From Geobacter argillaceus (GTDB lineage: Bacteria; Desulfobacterota; Desulfuromonadia; Geobacterales; DSM-12255): 64,000 nt of DNA. Both the position numbers and the translations under genes were made by a program. Location of the stretch: positions 1 to 64,000 of the forward strand of contig NZ_VLLN01000011.1 of assembly GCF_007830735.1 (NCBI RefSeq), given 5' to 3'. Shown here one piece after another: positions 34,269 to 42,248 of the stretch (position 1 is its first letter; each line of letters starts with the position of its first letter). The notes under the pieces are model-generated. The model ran no database searches and was not told where the DNA came from. It saw only the letters and a list, made by a program, of their open reading frames with translations.

Positions 34269-35375
34269 TTAGTTTTCCGTTCCTGACTCGATCAAGCCGC
34301 CACCCAGTACCGTATCGTTGTCGTAGAAGACCACCGACTGGCCGGGGGTCACCGACTTCACCGGTTCCGGAAAGTCGACCTGTACCCGATCGTTGTCCAG
34401 CACCCTCACCGTGCAGGGAACCGGTTCCTGGCGGTAGCGGATCTTGCACGTTGCCGCGAATTCCGCTGCAGGTGGCGGCTGTTGCCAGTTGACGCTGCCG
34501 GCGGTCAGCAAGTCGCTGTACAGTTCTTCCTCGAAGCCGACCGTGACCGTGCCGCTGGCCGGGTCGGTAGCCAGCACGTACAGCGGCCGGGGGGCGGCGA
34601 TGCCGAGCCCGCGACGCTGGCCGATGGTGTACCGGTGAGTGCCGCTGTGTCGGCCGAGGACTTTTCCCTGGCGATCAACGATGGTGCCGGAAAGGTGGGC
34701 GGTCTCGCTCCGTTTCTCGATGAACGCCACGTAATCGTTGTTATCGACGAAACAGATCTCCTGGCTTTCGGCCTTCTTCGCCACCGGCAGCTGGTACTCG
34801 TCGGCAATCTTCCGCACCTCCGGCTTGGTGAGGGTTCCGAGCGGGAAGATGGCTGCCTGCAGCACCTCCTGGGAGAGGCGGTAGAGGAAGTAGGACTGGT
34901 CCTTTTTCCGGTCATCGGCCTTTTTCAGCCGCATGAGCCCGTCATCGCCGCACTCCAGGCGGACATAGTGGCCGGTGGCCAGGTAGTCGGCGCCCAATTC
35001 GCGCGCCTTGTCCAGGAGGATGCCGAACTTGATCCGCTCGTTGCAGACGATGCAGGGGTTGGGGGTGAGACCGTGCAGATACTCGGCCACGAACCGGTCC
35101 ACTACCTCGCTCCTGAACAGTTCCTCCAGGTCCAGGACATGAAAGTCGATCCCGAGCCGGGCCGCGACCCGGGCCGCATCCATGGCGTCCTCCAGGGTGC
35201 AGCAGGGGCGAAACTCCTCCTCGGCGGCCGCCTCCTGGCGCCCCTTGTCCCAGAGCTGCATGGTGACGCCGATGACGTCGTGCCCCTGTGACTTCAGAAG
35301 CGCTGCAGTGACCGAGGAGTCGACCCCGCCGCTCATGGCGACGACTATTTTTTTGGGTGCGCTTGTTTGTGTCAT
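34269..35375 (-). CDS. mnmA: tRNA-specific 2-thiouridylase
   Basis: A 368-residue enzyme that thiolates U34 of certain tRNAs using sulfur passed by a relay. The PP-loop is AMSGGVDSSVTAALL near residue 13; the catalytic cysteines are in NPCIVCNERIKFG and in the later Cys of ESQEICFVDNND. The N-terminus before MTQTSAPKK in the longer frame overlaps a REP-like repeat and is rejected. No clear ribosome site precedes ATG 35375. Its place between cysD and cysN is odd but both involve sulfur handling. Confidence 0.94.
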   Translation of the reverse strand: MTQTSAPKKIVVAMSGGVDSSVTAALLKSQGHDVIGVTMQLWDKGRQEAAAEEEFRPCCTLEDAMDAARVAARLGIDFHVLDLEELFRSEVVDRFVAEYLHGLTPNPCIVCNERIKFGILLDKARELGADYLATGHYVRLECGDDGLMRLKKADDRKKDQSYFLYRLSQEVLQAAIFPLGTLTKPEVRKIADEYQLPVAKKAESQEICFVDNNDYVAFIEKRSETAHLSGTIVDRQGKVLGRHSGTHRYTIGQRRGLGIAAPRPLYVLATDPASGTVTVGFEEELYSDLLTAGSVNWQQPPPAAEFAATCKIRYRQEPVPCTVRVLDNDRVQVDFPEPVKSVTPGQSVVFYDNDTVLGGGLIESGTEN

Positions 35376-35384
35376 AAATTCATC

Positions 35385-35441
35385 GTAGGGGCGATCCTTG
35401 TGATCGCCCGAGAGGCGGGCAAACACAAGGTTTGCCCCTAC
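35385..35441. repeat. REP/BIME-like double hairpin between cysD and mnmA
   Basis: The ends GTAGGGGC (35385-35392) and GCCCCTAC (35434-35441) are inverted. Inside are GGGCGATCCTTGTGATCGCCC and GGGCAAACACAAGGTTTGCCC-type hairpins in tandem. The unit resembles REP-like palindromes seen in many bacterial genomes. It overlaps the cysD stop codon (TAG at 35440-35438) and sits in the mnmA leader. Confidence 0.75.
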
Positions 35442-36241
35442 ATGTACCCTTTTGCCCTCAGCTTCTGCATGGCATACGCATTCTCCTGATCCTGGGCGCG
35501 GCCGGCCCGTTCCGGGACCTTGATGATCTTCAGCTCCTCGATGATCTCATCCACCGTCACTGCCGTGGAATCGATCGGTTTGGTGCAGGGCATGCAGCCC
35601 AGGCTGCGGAACCGCTTGCCGTCCTTGGCGAAGTAGAGGGGGCAGATCTCGAAACCTTCCCGCTTGATGTATTCCCAGATGTTCAGCTCGGTCCAGTGGA
35701 GGATTGGGTGGACCCGGATGTGGGTGCCCGGCGCAAAAGTCGTGTTGAACTGGTCCCACAGCTCGGGTGGCTGGTCCTTGTAGGCCCATTCGAAGTTCTT
35801 GTCCCTGGGGGAAAAGACCCGCTCCTTGGCCCGGCTCCCTTCTTCGTCGCGGCGGATGCCGAGGAATAGGCCGTGGAAGTCGTTCTTTTCTATGACCTGG
35901 GTCAGCCCCTCGGTCTTCAGCTTTTCGCAGCAGACGAGCCGTCCCTGTTCCGGCCCCATGCCGCAGGCGATTGCCTCTTCATTGCGGCCGACGATCAGGT
36001 CGGCACCCCATTCCTTGGCCATCCGGTCCCGGTATTCGATCATCTCCGGGTACTTGTAGGTGGTGTCGATATGCACCAGGGGGAAGGGGAGCTTGCCGAA
36101 AAAGGCCTTCCGCGCCAGGTGGATCATGGTGGTCGAGTCCTTGCCGATGGAGTAGAGCATGGCAAGGTTTTCGAACTTGCGGTATGCCTCACGGAAGATG
36201 TAGATCGACTGGGCTTCCAGTTCGTCGAGATGGTCGTACAT
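35438..36241 (-). CDS. cysD: Sulfate adenylyltransferase subunit 2
   Basis: A 267-residue PP-loop ATP sulfurylase subunit that adenylylates sulfate. Signatures: [18 protein letters not shown] near residue 30, [20 protein letters not shown] and [16 protein letters not shown] 36241 has AAGGAG seven bases upstream; the frame to 36298 would run through an inverted repeat and is rejected. The final codons and stop lie inside a REP-like palindrome, which may have changed the last residues (KLRAKGYM). Confidence 0.95.
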   Translation of the reverse strand: MYDHLDELEAQSIYIFREAYRKFENLAMLYSIGKDSTTMIHLARKAFFGKLPFPLVHIDTTYKYPEMIEYRDRMAKEWGADLIVGRNEEAIACGMGPEQGRLVCCEKLKTEGLTQVIEKNDFHGLFLGIRRDEEGSRAKERVFSPRDKNFEWAYKDQPPELWDQFNTTFAPGTHIRVHPILHWTELNIWEYIKREGFEICPLYFAKDGKRFRSLGCMPCTKPIDSTAVTVDEIIEELKIIKVPERAGRAQDQENAYAMQKLRAKGYM

Positions 36242-36264
36242 ATGGATTCTCCTTCGTCGAATCG

Positions 36265-36298
36265 GTGAGGAGTGAGGTGTGAGCTCTTCACTCCTCAC
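36265..36298. repeat. Perfect inverted repeat between cysH and cysD
   Basis: GTGAGGAGTGA (36265-36275) and TCACTCCTCAC (36288-36298) form an 11-bp stem with a 12-base loop. It may be an intercistronic processing hairpin or another short repeat; no T tract follows. Confidence 0.6.
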
Positions 36299-36307
36299 TT
36301 CGCCGCG

Positions 36308-37003
36308 TTAGCGACGGTGCAGGCCGCATTCCTTTTGTTCCGGATTCTCCCACCACCACCGGCCGGCCCTGGGGTGTTCGCCGGGGGCAACCGGGCGGGT
36401 ACAGGGGGCACAGCCGATGGAGGGATACCCCTGGGCGTGGAGCCGGTTGGTGGGTACCCTGTGCTGTGTAGCATACTCCCAGACCTGTTCCGTTGTCCAC
36501 TCCAGGAGCGGGTTGATCTTGAGGATGCCACCGTTTGCCGTGTCGATCTCGATGGGGGGCAGGCCGGTTCTCGTCACGCTCTGGTCCCGGCGCTGCCCGG
36601 TAATCCACCCCGCCAACCCCTTCAGCGCCCGACCGAGCGGCTCCACCTTGCGGATGTGGCAGCATTCGTGGCGGTTGTCCAGCGACTCGCGGAAGGAGTA
36701 CGGCCCCTTCTTGCGCAGGAGCTCCTCCACTGCCTCGTGGCGCGGGAAGAACCATTCGACCCGGAGCCGGTACCGCTCGGCGAGGGCATCGGCAACCTCG
36801 TAGGTTTCCTCGTTGAGCCGACCGGTGTCCAGGGCGAAGATGCCGAAGGAGAGCCCGGCCTTTGATGCCATGTCGATGATCACCATGTCTTCCACGGAAA
36901 AGGAGCAGGCGAGTTTTACCGGACCATTGGCGGCCTCGATGCCGAGGCGGAGGATCTCCCGGGGGGTCGCGGTTGATGGTATTTCTGGAAGAGTTGCTGT
37001 CAT
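36308..37003 (-). CDS. cysH: Assimilatory adenylyl-sulfate (APS) reductase, CysH family
   Basis: A 231-residue enzyme that reduces APS to sulfite with thioredoxin. The iron-sulfur cysteine pairs CC (HECCHIRKVEPL) and CxxC (IGCAPCTRPV) bind a 4Fe-4S cluster and mark an APS rather than PAPS reductase. The catalytic Cys is in the C-terminal ECGLH. The phosphate-binding region is LACSFSVEDMV. This agrees with the lack of CysC in the locus. Confidence 0.93.
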   Translation of the reverse strand: MTATLPEIPSTATPREILRLGIEAANGPVKLACSFSVEDMVIIDMASKAGLSFGIFALDTGRLNEETYEVADALAERYRLRVEWFFPRHEAVEELLRKKGPYSFRESLDNRHECCHIRKVEPLGRALKGLAGWITGQRRDQSVTRTGLPPIEIDTANGGILKINPLLEWTTEQVWEYATQHRVPTNRLHAQGYPSIGCAPCTRPVAPGEHPRAGRWWWENPEQKECGLHRR

Positions 37004-37046
37004 GTCAGGACCTTTCCATCTTTCTTGCAGTACGTATGTTTCAGTG

Positions 37047-38534
37047 TCAGATCTTCAGCCCGAGGAGCGGCCAGACGAACAGCACCGAGCCGAGGAACAA
37101 GAGCCACGAGATGACCATGATGATGCTGCCGGCGACGATGATGTCCCTGCTCTTCAGGTAGCCGGAGGCGTACGATATGGCCGTTGCCGGGGTCCCCATG
37201 GGGAGGCAGTAGGCAAGTCCTGCCGGTAGCGCGATGGCGAGGGTCATCACCTTCGGGTCCAACCCCGTTGCCTTGCAAAGTCCCATGCCGATCGGCATGA
37301 GGATCGCCACCACCGCTGCATGGCTGATGCACTCGGTGAGGACCATGGAGACGAGGGAGATGACCCCGATGGCCACCAAGGGGGAGTGGGAGAAGAACCC
37401 CATCCCCTTCTTCACGATCCAGATTGCGGCGCCGGTCTTCTCCAGGGCGCTCGCCAGGGCGATGGAGCCGCCGTACATCAGCACGATACCCCAGTTCACG
37501 TACTCCTCGATCTTTTCCCAGGTAACGACCCGGAAGGTGAACAGCTCAGCTGCCCCGAGAATGGCGATGGCTGCCAGGCCAGCTTTCTCTCCCAGGAGTA
37601 TCCAGCAGACAATGGTCGCCACCATCACCGCTGCCGTCACCATCTCGTCGTACCCCATTTTGCCCGTCTCGATCCTTTTCCGGTTCAGGAACCTCAACCC
37701 CTCGTCCACGCTCGCCACATCGGGGGGGAAGAACCGCACCAGGAGCAGGAAGCCGATGAAGAGGAGCGGAATGACGATCATGCAGGCGGCAAAGGTCCAC
37801 TCCAGGAACCCGAAGGTGAGGCCGGTGTTTTCCTTGAGCATGCCGGCGGCCAGCGGAGCCCGTGCCCCGCCGAGGAAGGTGGCGATTCCGCCGATGATGC
37901 ACCCCCACGCGATGGACATGAAGAGGAGCTTGCCGTAGCTGCTCGTTCCCTTTTCCAGCCTGAGGGAGGAGGCGATCTCCGCCACCACCGGGAACATCAT
38001 GGCTGCCACCGCATGTTCGCTCATGACGAACGACAGGAGCGCCGACAGGAGGAAGACCGTGGCCGCGAGCCGCGTCGGCGTACTGCCGAACCGCGCCAGC
38101 ATGGCCCTGGCAAGCCGGGCCGAAATGCCGGTGCCGGTCATGGCCGCGGCCAGGATGAAGGCGCCGAGGATGAAGAAAACTGCCTCGTTGCCGAACATGG
38201 CGTAGGTCTTCTTGGCATCCATGATCCCGAGAAGCGGCAGCATCACCATGGAGAGGAGGGCGGTCACCGCGATGGGAAGCAGCCCTGACACCCAGAGGAA
38301 GATCGTTGCGCCGAACAGGACCAGCGCCTGGTACCCCGACCGGGACAGCCCTTCCGGCGGCGTGAGATGGAACAGTACTGCGCAGAGCAGGACCAGCCCG
38401 ATCAGTACCTGGTATCTCACCGTCCGGTCCAGGACAATGAGCCACATGGGACGGTTGTCGATCTTCAATGGCTTGTCAAAGAGCCGGGCAGGTGCCGTTT
38501 CTGCCGCGTCGGTATGCTGACGTTCACGTTTCAC
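37047..38534 (-). CDS. SLC13/DASS-family anion transporter, probable sulfate permease
   Basis: A 495-residue inner-membrane transporter with about 12 helices and the family signature near the C-terminus (LPMGTPATAISYASGYLKSR). The paired SNT-like regions are partly visible (MSEHAVAAMMFPVVAEIA and LTECISHAAVVAILMPIGMG). Position between cysH and sulfite-handling genes suggests it imports sulfate, though the family also moves dicarboxylates. The start appears to be GTG at 38534, with a weak ribosome site. It ends 44 bases before cysH. Confidence 0.85.
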   Translation of the reverse strand: MKRERQHTDAAETAPARLFDKPLKIDNRPMWLIVLDRTVRYQVLIGLVLLCAVLFHLTPPEGLSRSGYQALVLFGATIFLWVSGLLPIAVTALLSMVMLPLLGIMDAKKTYAMFGNEAVFFILGAFILAAAMTGTGISARLARAMLARFGSTPTRLAATVFLLSALLSFVMSEHAVAAMMFPVVAEIASSLRLEKGTSSYGKLLFMSIAWGCIIGGIATFLGGARAPLAAGMLKENTGLTFGFLEWTFAACMIVIPLLFIGFLLLVRFFPPDVASVDEGLRFLNRKRIETGKMGYDEMVTAAVMVATIVCWILLGEKAGLAAIAILGAAELFTFRVVTWEKIEEYVNWGIVLMYGGSIALASALEKTGAAIWIVKKGMGFFSHSPLVAIGVISLVSMVLTECISHAAVVAILMPIGMGLCKATGLDPKVMTLAIALPAGLAYCLPMGTPATAISYASGYLKSRDIIVAGSIIMVISWLLFLGSVLFVWPLLGLKI

Positions 38535-38537
38535 TGG

Positions 38538-39344
38538 TCAGAGTCCCGACGATTCGAACGATTCCTCGATCTGCCTGACCCTGAGCGAGCGGCGCAGGTC
38601 CGATGCCGCCAGCAACTGCCGGTCGTACAGGCGATCGATGAACCCTTTGAGCATACCGCCGTGACGGGCGGGCTCCAGGGGGGTCGAGAGATCCAGAAGC
38701 GGTAAGAGCGGTTTCGTCACCATCCGCTGTTTCCGCCATACCTTGGCCAGGTGCAGAAAGATCCCCTCCAGTTCGTCAATGCCATAGTGCGAGCCACGCT
38801 GTGACAGCGTCACCAGGGGGACGATACCCCGGCCGGCAAGGAAATCGATGCCGCTGACGGTGGAGCAGGGGGGCTCGTCACCGGCAATGAGGGTCGAGGC
38901 CACGCCCCAGTGGGGGAAGATCTGCAGCGCCCCGGCCAGGGAAGCGAGCCGCGCCTCCCGTCCAGTTCCCCGCTCCCGGGAGAGAGCCGTGTCTGCTACG
39001 ACGAGCGGGATGTCAATGATATCCACCCCGGCCGCATAGGCCCGTTCCAGGAGATGGAGCGGGACCGGCCCGTCGAACCGGCCGACGACATGGACGCTGA
39101 AATTCTTCTTGATCAGCCGGGTCAGTTCTTCGCCCAGGTGGAAACTGTCCACGCTGTCGAACTGCACGCAGAAGAGCTCGGCCGACCGCTGGACGCAGCT
39201 GTCGAAAATGGTCTCCAGCGTCTGGTGTGCCGGGAGTTCTCCTCCGACGAAAAAGACATTCTTCTCGCGGCGGAGCTCGGAGAGTGCGCCATACCGGAAC
39301 GGTACGCAAAGCAGTTGCTGGAGTTTGTTCCGTTCGACGACCAT
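38538..39344 (-). CDS. Unknown protein of the sulfur assimilation locus
   Basis: A 268-residue soluble protein with alternating beta and alpha pattern (LFCVQFDSVDSFHLGEEL, VHVVGRFDGPVPLHLLERAY, GVDIIDIPLVVADTA) suggestive of a TIM-barrel. There is no CxxxCxxC radical-SAM motif and no other recognised active site. Two cysteines lie near residues 49 and 58. Its tight placement between the TusA-like carrier and the permease suggests a role in sulfur handling; this is inference. Confidence 0.6.
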   Translation of the reverse strand: MVVERNKLQQLLCVPFRYGALSELRREKNVFFVGGELPAHQTLETIFDSCVQRSAELFCVQFDSVDSFHLGEELTRLIKKNFSVHVVGRFDGPVPLHLLERAYAAGVDIIDIPLVVADTALSRERGTGREARLASLAGALQIFPHWGVASTLIAGDEPPCSTVSGIDFLAGRGIVPLVTLSQRGSHYGIDELEGIFLHLAKVWRKQRMVTKPLLPLLDLSTPLEPARHGGMLKGFIDRLYDRQLLAASDLRRSLRVRQIEESFESSGL

Positions 39345-39355
39345 GGTCCGCCTTG

Positions 39356-39583
39356 TTATTCTCCGACCTTCTCGATCAGGAGGAGGTAATGTCCCGCATC
39401 GTCCTGCTTGAGGCCGAGGAGCTTGTGCCCATCGCCCTTCAGGCTTCGCGGCACGTTCTTCACGGGTTCGCCGTCGTCAATGAGGAACTCGACCTGTTCC
39501 CCTTCATCGATCATCTCCAGGGCCAGTTTGGCCTTCACAAAATTCGTCGGACAGGCAATGCCGCGCAGGTCTATGGATTTCAT
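39356..39583 (-). CDS. TusA/SirA-family sulfur carrier
   Basis: A 75-residue protein with the family start IDLRGIACPTNFVKAKLAL; Cys10 in the CP motif would carry a persulfide. The fold length matches TusA. The ATG at 39583 has AGAGGAT upstream. Lying next to sulfite reductase and the HcySFD genes, it may deliver or accept sulfur in thiocarboxylate formation. It could alternatively serve MnmA, whose gene is in the same locus. Confidence 0.87.
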   Translation of the reverse strand: MKSIDLRGIACPTNFVKAKLALEMIDEGEQVEFLIDDGEPVKNVPRSLKGDGHKLLGLKQDDAGHYLLLIEKVGE

Positions 39584-39630
39584 GTTTATCCTCTTGGGCA
39601 GGGACTATTCAGGGAATGCCCCTGCGGAAT

Positions 39631-40602
39631 TCATCGTTTTCCCACCTGGGTCGGAATGACTGCCGGTGGAATCGTTTCCTTTACCACGTGGTCCGGGAAC
39701 TTCGACCGGAGCCGCTCGACCAGCGACTGGGACCCCTCCTTGAGGATGATATCGCCGATCCTGATCCGTCCCAGTCCTTCCGCCTTCTCCCCGTACCAGG
39801 CGAGCAGTTCGTGGACGAACTCCACGACTTGCTCCTCCGGGAGGAATTCCGCATACAGGGTGCCGATCAGGGGCCGGCGGCCCCACTTCCCGCCGATCCG
39901 TACAGTGTACCCTTTTCTGGCGGTTTTCCACGCCTCGGTGGGGCAGACCTTGACGCAGTCGCCGCAGTAGAGGCAACTGTCGGCCGAAAACAGAGGCTTG
40001 CCGTCCCCACCCATGGTGATGGCCCCTTCGGTGCACGATTTGGCGCAGAGGCCGCAGCTGATGCATTCGTCTTGTTGCAGTTCCGGCCAGATCGCACCCT
40101 GGAAGCCGACATCGTTGGTGGCAGACTTGGGACAGTCGAACGGGCAGCCGGCAAAGCCGACCTTGAACTTATGGTGGCCGGTGACGGTGCCGAACAGCTT
40201 CTCGTCCACTTCCAGTGCCGAGCGCTGGGTGTCGACCAGGCCATTGGGGTTGTACTCGCAGCCGCCGCAGGCGGTCGGTACCCTGACTCTGGCGCCGCAC
40301 GAGGCAACCTTCTGCTCCTTCTCGCCCAACTCATCCACAACCGCGTCGAAGTCCCTGAAATTGATGTTGATCAGTTCGATCGATTGGCGAACCGAGAGGT
40401 GCACGAACCCCTTGCCGTACTTGTCAGCAACGGCGGCGATCCTTTTCAGCCGTTCCACCGACATCCGGCCGCCGGGGACGCGCAGCCGTACCGTGAACAG
40501 GTCCTTGCCCCGCTCCTTGATGAATCCGCCTGCCTTGAGGTTTTTCAGGTCGATCTGTGTTGTGTTTTTCTGTTCCGACACGGCTTGATTCTCCTCGTTC
40601 AT
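39631..40602 (-). CDS. Small siroheme sulfite reductase with ferredoxin domain
   Basis: A 323-residue enzyme that likely reduces sulfite to sulfide for assimilation. The siroheme-4Fe-4S cysteines are in PTACGGCEYN and VGFAGCPFDCPKSAT, and the insert carries two ferredoxin-type clusters (CISCGLCAKSC and CLYCGDCVKVCP). Length and layout resemble AsrC-like or small dissimilatory-type reductases rather than CysI. It lies three bases after hcyD. In Wolinella a sulfite reductase (Sir) belongs to the same homocysteine pathway. Confidence 0.87.
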   Translation of the reverse strand: MNEENQAVSEQKNTTQIDLKNLKAGGFIKERGKDLFTVRLRVPGGRMSVERLKRIAAVADKYGKGFVHLSVRQSIELININFRDFDAVVDELGEKEQKVASCGARVRVPTACGGCEYNPNGLVDTQRSALEVDEKLFGTVTGHHKFKVGFAGCPFDCPKSATNDVGFQGAIWPELQQDECISCGLCAKSCTEGAITMGGDGKPLFSADSCLYCGDCVKVCPTEAWKTARKGYTVRIGGKWGRRPLIGTLYAEFLPEEQVVEFVHELLAWYGEKAEGLGRIRIGDIILKEGSQSLVERLRSKFPDHVVKETIPPAVIPTQVGKR

Positions 40603-40604
40603 GA

Positions 40605-41000
40605 CTATATCAGTGAAATTTCTTCCGGCTCCACCACACCGTCAGTGATCCTGAACGACTTCAGGACCGGCTCCGGCCCCGCGAGGGAAACGATGACGTG
40701 GGAGATGTCCGGGGTCAGGGCCAGGCGGATATCCTCGGCCGATGGCCGGGCAGGGGAAGCCGGGTGCGAGTGGTAGACCGCCACCATTTCCAGCTTGCTG
40801 GCGCGGAGCTCCTTGATGACCCGGAACTGTTCCTTCGGATCCAGAGTGAAATGCTCGCTGCTGGCATCAATGTTGGTCATGGGAAAATGGCCGCTCACCT
40901 CGCCATCCAGCCCACCCAGGATACCGCAGACCTCAAGGGGAAAACCTTCCCGGGCATGGCCGATCAGGGCATCGTATATGGCGCGTGGCAGCTTCAGCAT
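40605..41000 (-). CDS. hcyD: JAMM metalloprotease, HcyD-like
   Basis: A 131-residue Mov34/MPN/PAD-1 peptidase. The zinc site is complete: Glu23, the HSHP pair His77 and His79, Ser87 and Asp90 (HxHx7SxxD). It would remove the two extra alanines from the HcyS C-terminus to expose GGG. Its start ATG directly follows the hcyF stop (TGAATG). Assignment rests on clustering with hcyF, hcyS, sulfite reductase and metY, as reported for Wolinella succinogenes. Confidence 0.88.
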   Translation of the reverse strand: MLKLPRAIYDALIGHAREGFPLEVCGILGGLDGEVSGHFPMTNIDASSEHFTLDPKEQFRVIKELRASKLEMVAVYHSHPASPARPSAEDIRLALTPDISHVIVSLAGPEPVLKSFRITDGVVEPEEISLI

Positions 41001-41810
41001 TCAGTGCTCCAGGTCACAGACGTTCACGGCATTCACTTCGTCCCTCAGTTCGGTGATGGTCGGGTTCTCCCCGCAGATGGGACATTTCTGGTTCTTCTTG
41101 ATGGCGATCTCCCTGAACCGCATTCTGAGGGCGTTGTAGGTCAAGAGGCGGCCGGTCAGCAGTTCGCCGGCGCCGAGCAGGAACTTGATCGCCTCGGTGG
41201 CCTGGATAGTGCCCATCACGCCGGGGAGGACGCCGATGACCCCGGCCCGGGAGCAGGTGGGAATGACCTCCTGGGGGGGCGGTTCCGGGAAGATGCAGCG
41301 GTAGCAGGCAGACTCGCCCGGCACCACGGTCATGGTCTGGCCGTCGAACTGGAGGATGCCGCCGTGGGAATACGGCTTGTTGGCCAGGACACAGGCGTCG
41401 TTGATCAGGAACTTGGCCGCGAAGTTGTCGGTGCCGTCGATGACGAAGTCGTAATCCGTTACGATGTCGGCAATGTTGTCGGCCGTGACCCAGGCCTGAT
41501 AGGGCTTGACCGTGACATCCGGGTTCATCGCTTCCATCTTCTCCTTGGCGGACAGCACCTTGGGCTTCCCCACGTCAGGGGTGAAGTGGATGACCTGACG
41601 CTGCAGGTTGGAGAGGTCCACTTCGTCGGCATCGGCGAGGCCGATGGTGCCGACTCCGGCCGCTGCCAGGTAGAGGGCGATGGGGGAACCGAGGCCACCG
41701 GCCCCGATCACCAGGACCCGGCCGTCGAGAAGCTTCTTCTGACCCTTGCCACCGACCTCCTTGAGGAGGATGTGGCGCGAGTAACGGTTGATCTGCTCTT
41801 CGGTGAACAT
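41001..41810 (-). CDS. hcyF: ThiF/MoeB-family activating enzyme, HcyF-like
   Basis: A 269-residue E1-like adenylyltransferase. Features: nucleotide loop VIGAGGLGSPIALYLAAAG near residue 34, DEVDLSNLQRQ with the key Arg, DGTDNF near 125, and zinc cysteines in ACYRCIFP and KCPICGE. It would adenylylate the C-terminal glycine of HcyS before sulfide attack. It overlaps nothing but is immediately adjacent to hcyS (stop TAA then ATG). MoeB or ThiF function cannot be excluded by sequence alone, but context favours HcyF. Confidence 0.9.
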   Translation of the reverse strand: MFTEEQINRYSRHILLKEVGGKGQKKLLDGRVLVIGAGGLGSPIALYLAAAGVGTIGLADADEVDLSNLQRQVIHFTPDVGKPKVLSAKEKMEAMNPDVTVKPYQAWVTADNIADIVTDYDFVIDGTDNFAAKFLINDACVLANKPYSHGGILQFDGQTMTVVPGESACYRCIFPEPPPQEVIPTCSRAGVIGVLPGVMGTIQATEAIKFLLGAGELLTGRLLTYNALRMRFREIAIKKNQKCPICGENPTITELRDEVNAVNVCDLEH

Positions 41811-42026
41811 TTATGCCGCCCCTCCGCCCATGAAGTAGAGAAATTCAACCGCGTCGCCGCTCTTCACGGTTGCACCGTCGAAGTCGGCCCGGTCGAGGAT
41901 CTCGCCGTTCAGTTCCACGGTCACGTATTCCCGCTGGGAGACCTGGAGGGTTTCCAGCAGGTTGGTTACCGACAGGGTCTCCTGGTCCGCGATGCTGGTC
42001 TGTTTGCCATTAACTGTGAGTTGCAT
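41811..42026 (-). CDS. hcyS: ThiS-like sulfur carrier with C-terminal Ala-Ala, HcyS-like
   Basis: A 71-residue beta-grasp protein starting MQLTVNGKQTSIADQETLSV. The C-terminus is YFMGGGAA: a Gly-Gly-Gly at 67-69 followed by two alanines. ThiS and MoaD end in GG, so the carrier must be trimmed before activation; the JAMM protease encoded two genes on would do this. The resulting thiocarboxylate donates sulfide to O-acetylhomoserine through MetY. Confidence 0.88.
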   Translation of the reverse strand: MQLTVNGKQTSIADQETLSVTNLLETLQVSQREYVTVELNGEILDRADFDGATVKSGDAVEFLYFMGGGAA

Positions 42027-42072
42027 GGTGTATGCTCCTGTTAGTGGATGTGTGATTCGTGAGGACCAACCA

Positions 42073-42225
42073 CCTCGTTACGCTTCGAGTGCCTCTCTCA
42101 CCGCCGCTGTACGGCTCATTGCGCGCCGGTCCATCAACTCGCCCTGGCGGGCTCAAACACGATGGACCTGCTGTGCTTCATTTCGCCTACAGCGGCTGGT
42201 GCTCAGGCTCAGTCGCTCCACGAGG
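42073..42225. repeat. 153-bp nested palindromic element between metY and hcyS
   Basis: Four nested stems: CCTCGT (42073-42078)/ACGAGG (42220-42225), CCGCTGTA (42104-42111)/TACAGCGG (42188-42195), GGTCCATC (42128-42135)/GATGGACC (42161-42168), and GCCC (42141-42144)/GGGC (42149-42152). No gene is supported here. It could be a structured RNA controlling downstream hcyS expression or a repetitive palindromic unit inserted into the operon. Confidence 0.6.
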
Positions 42226-42248
42226 CGGTCGGCCCTCACGGATACGGG

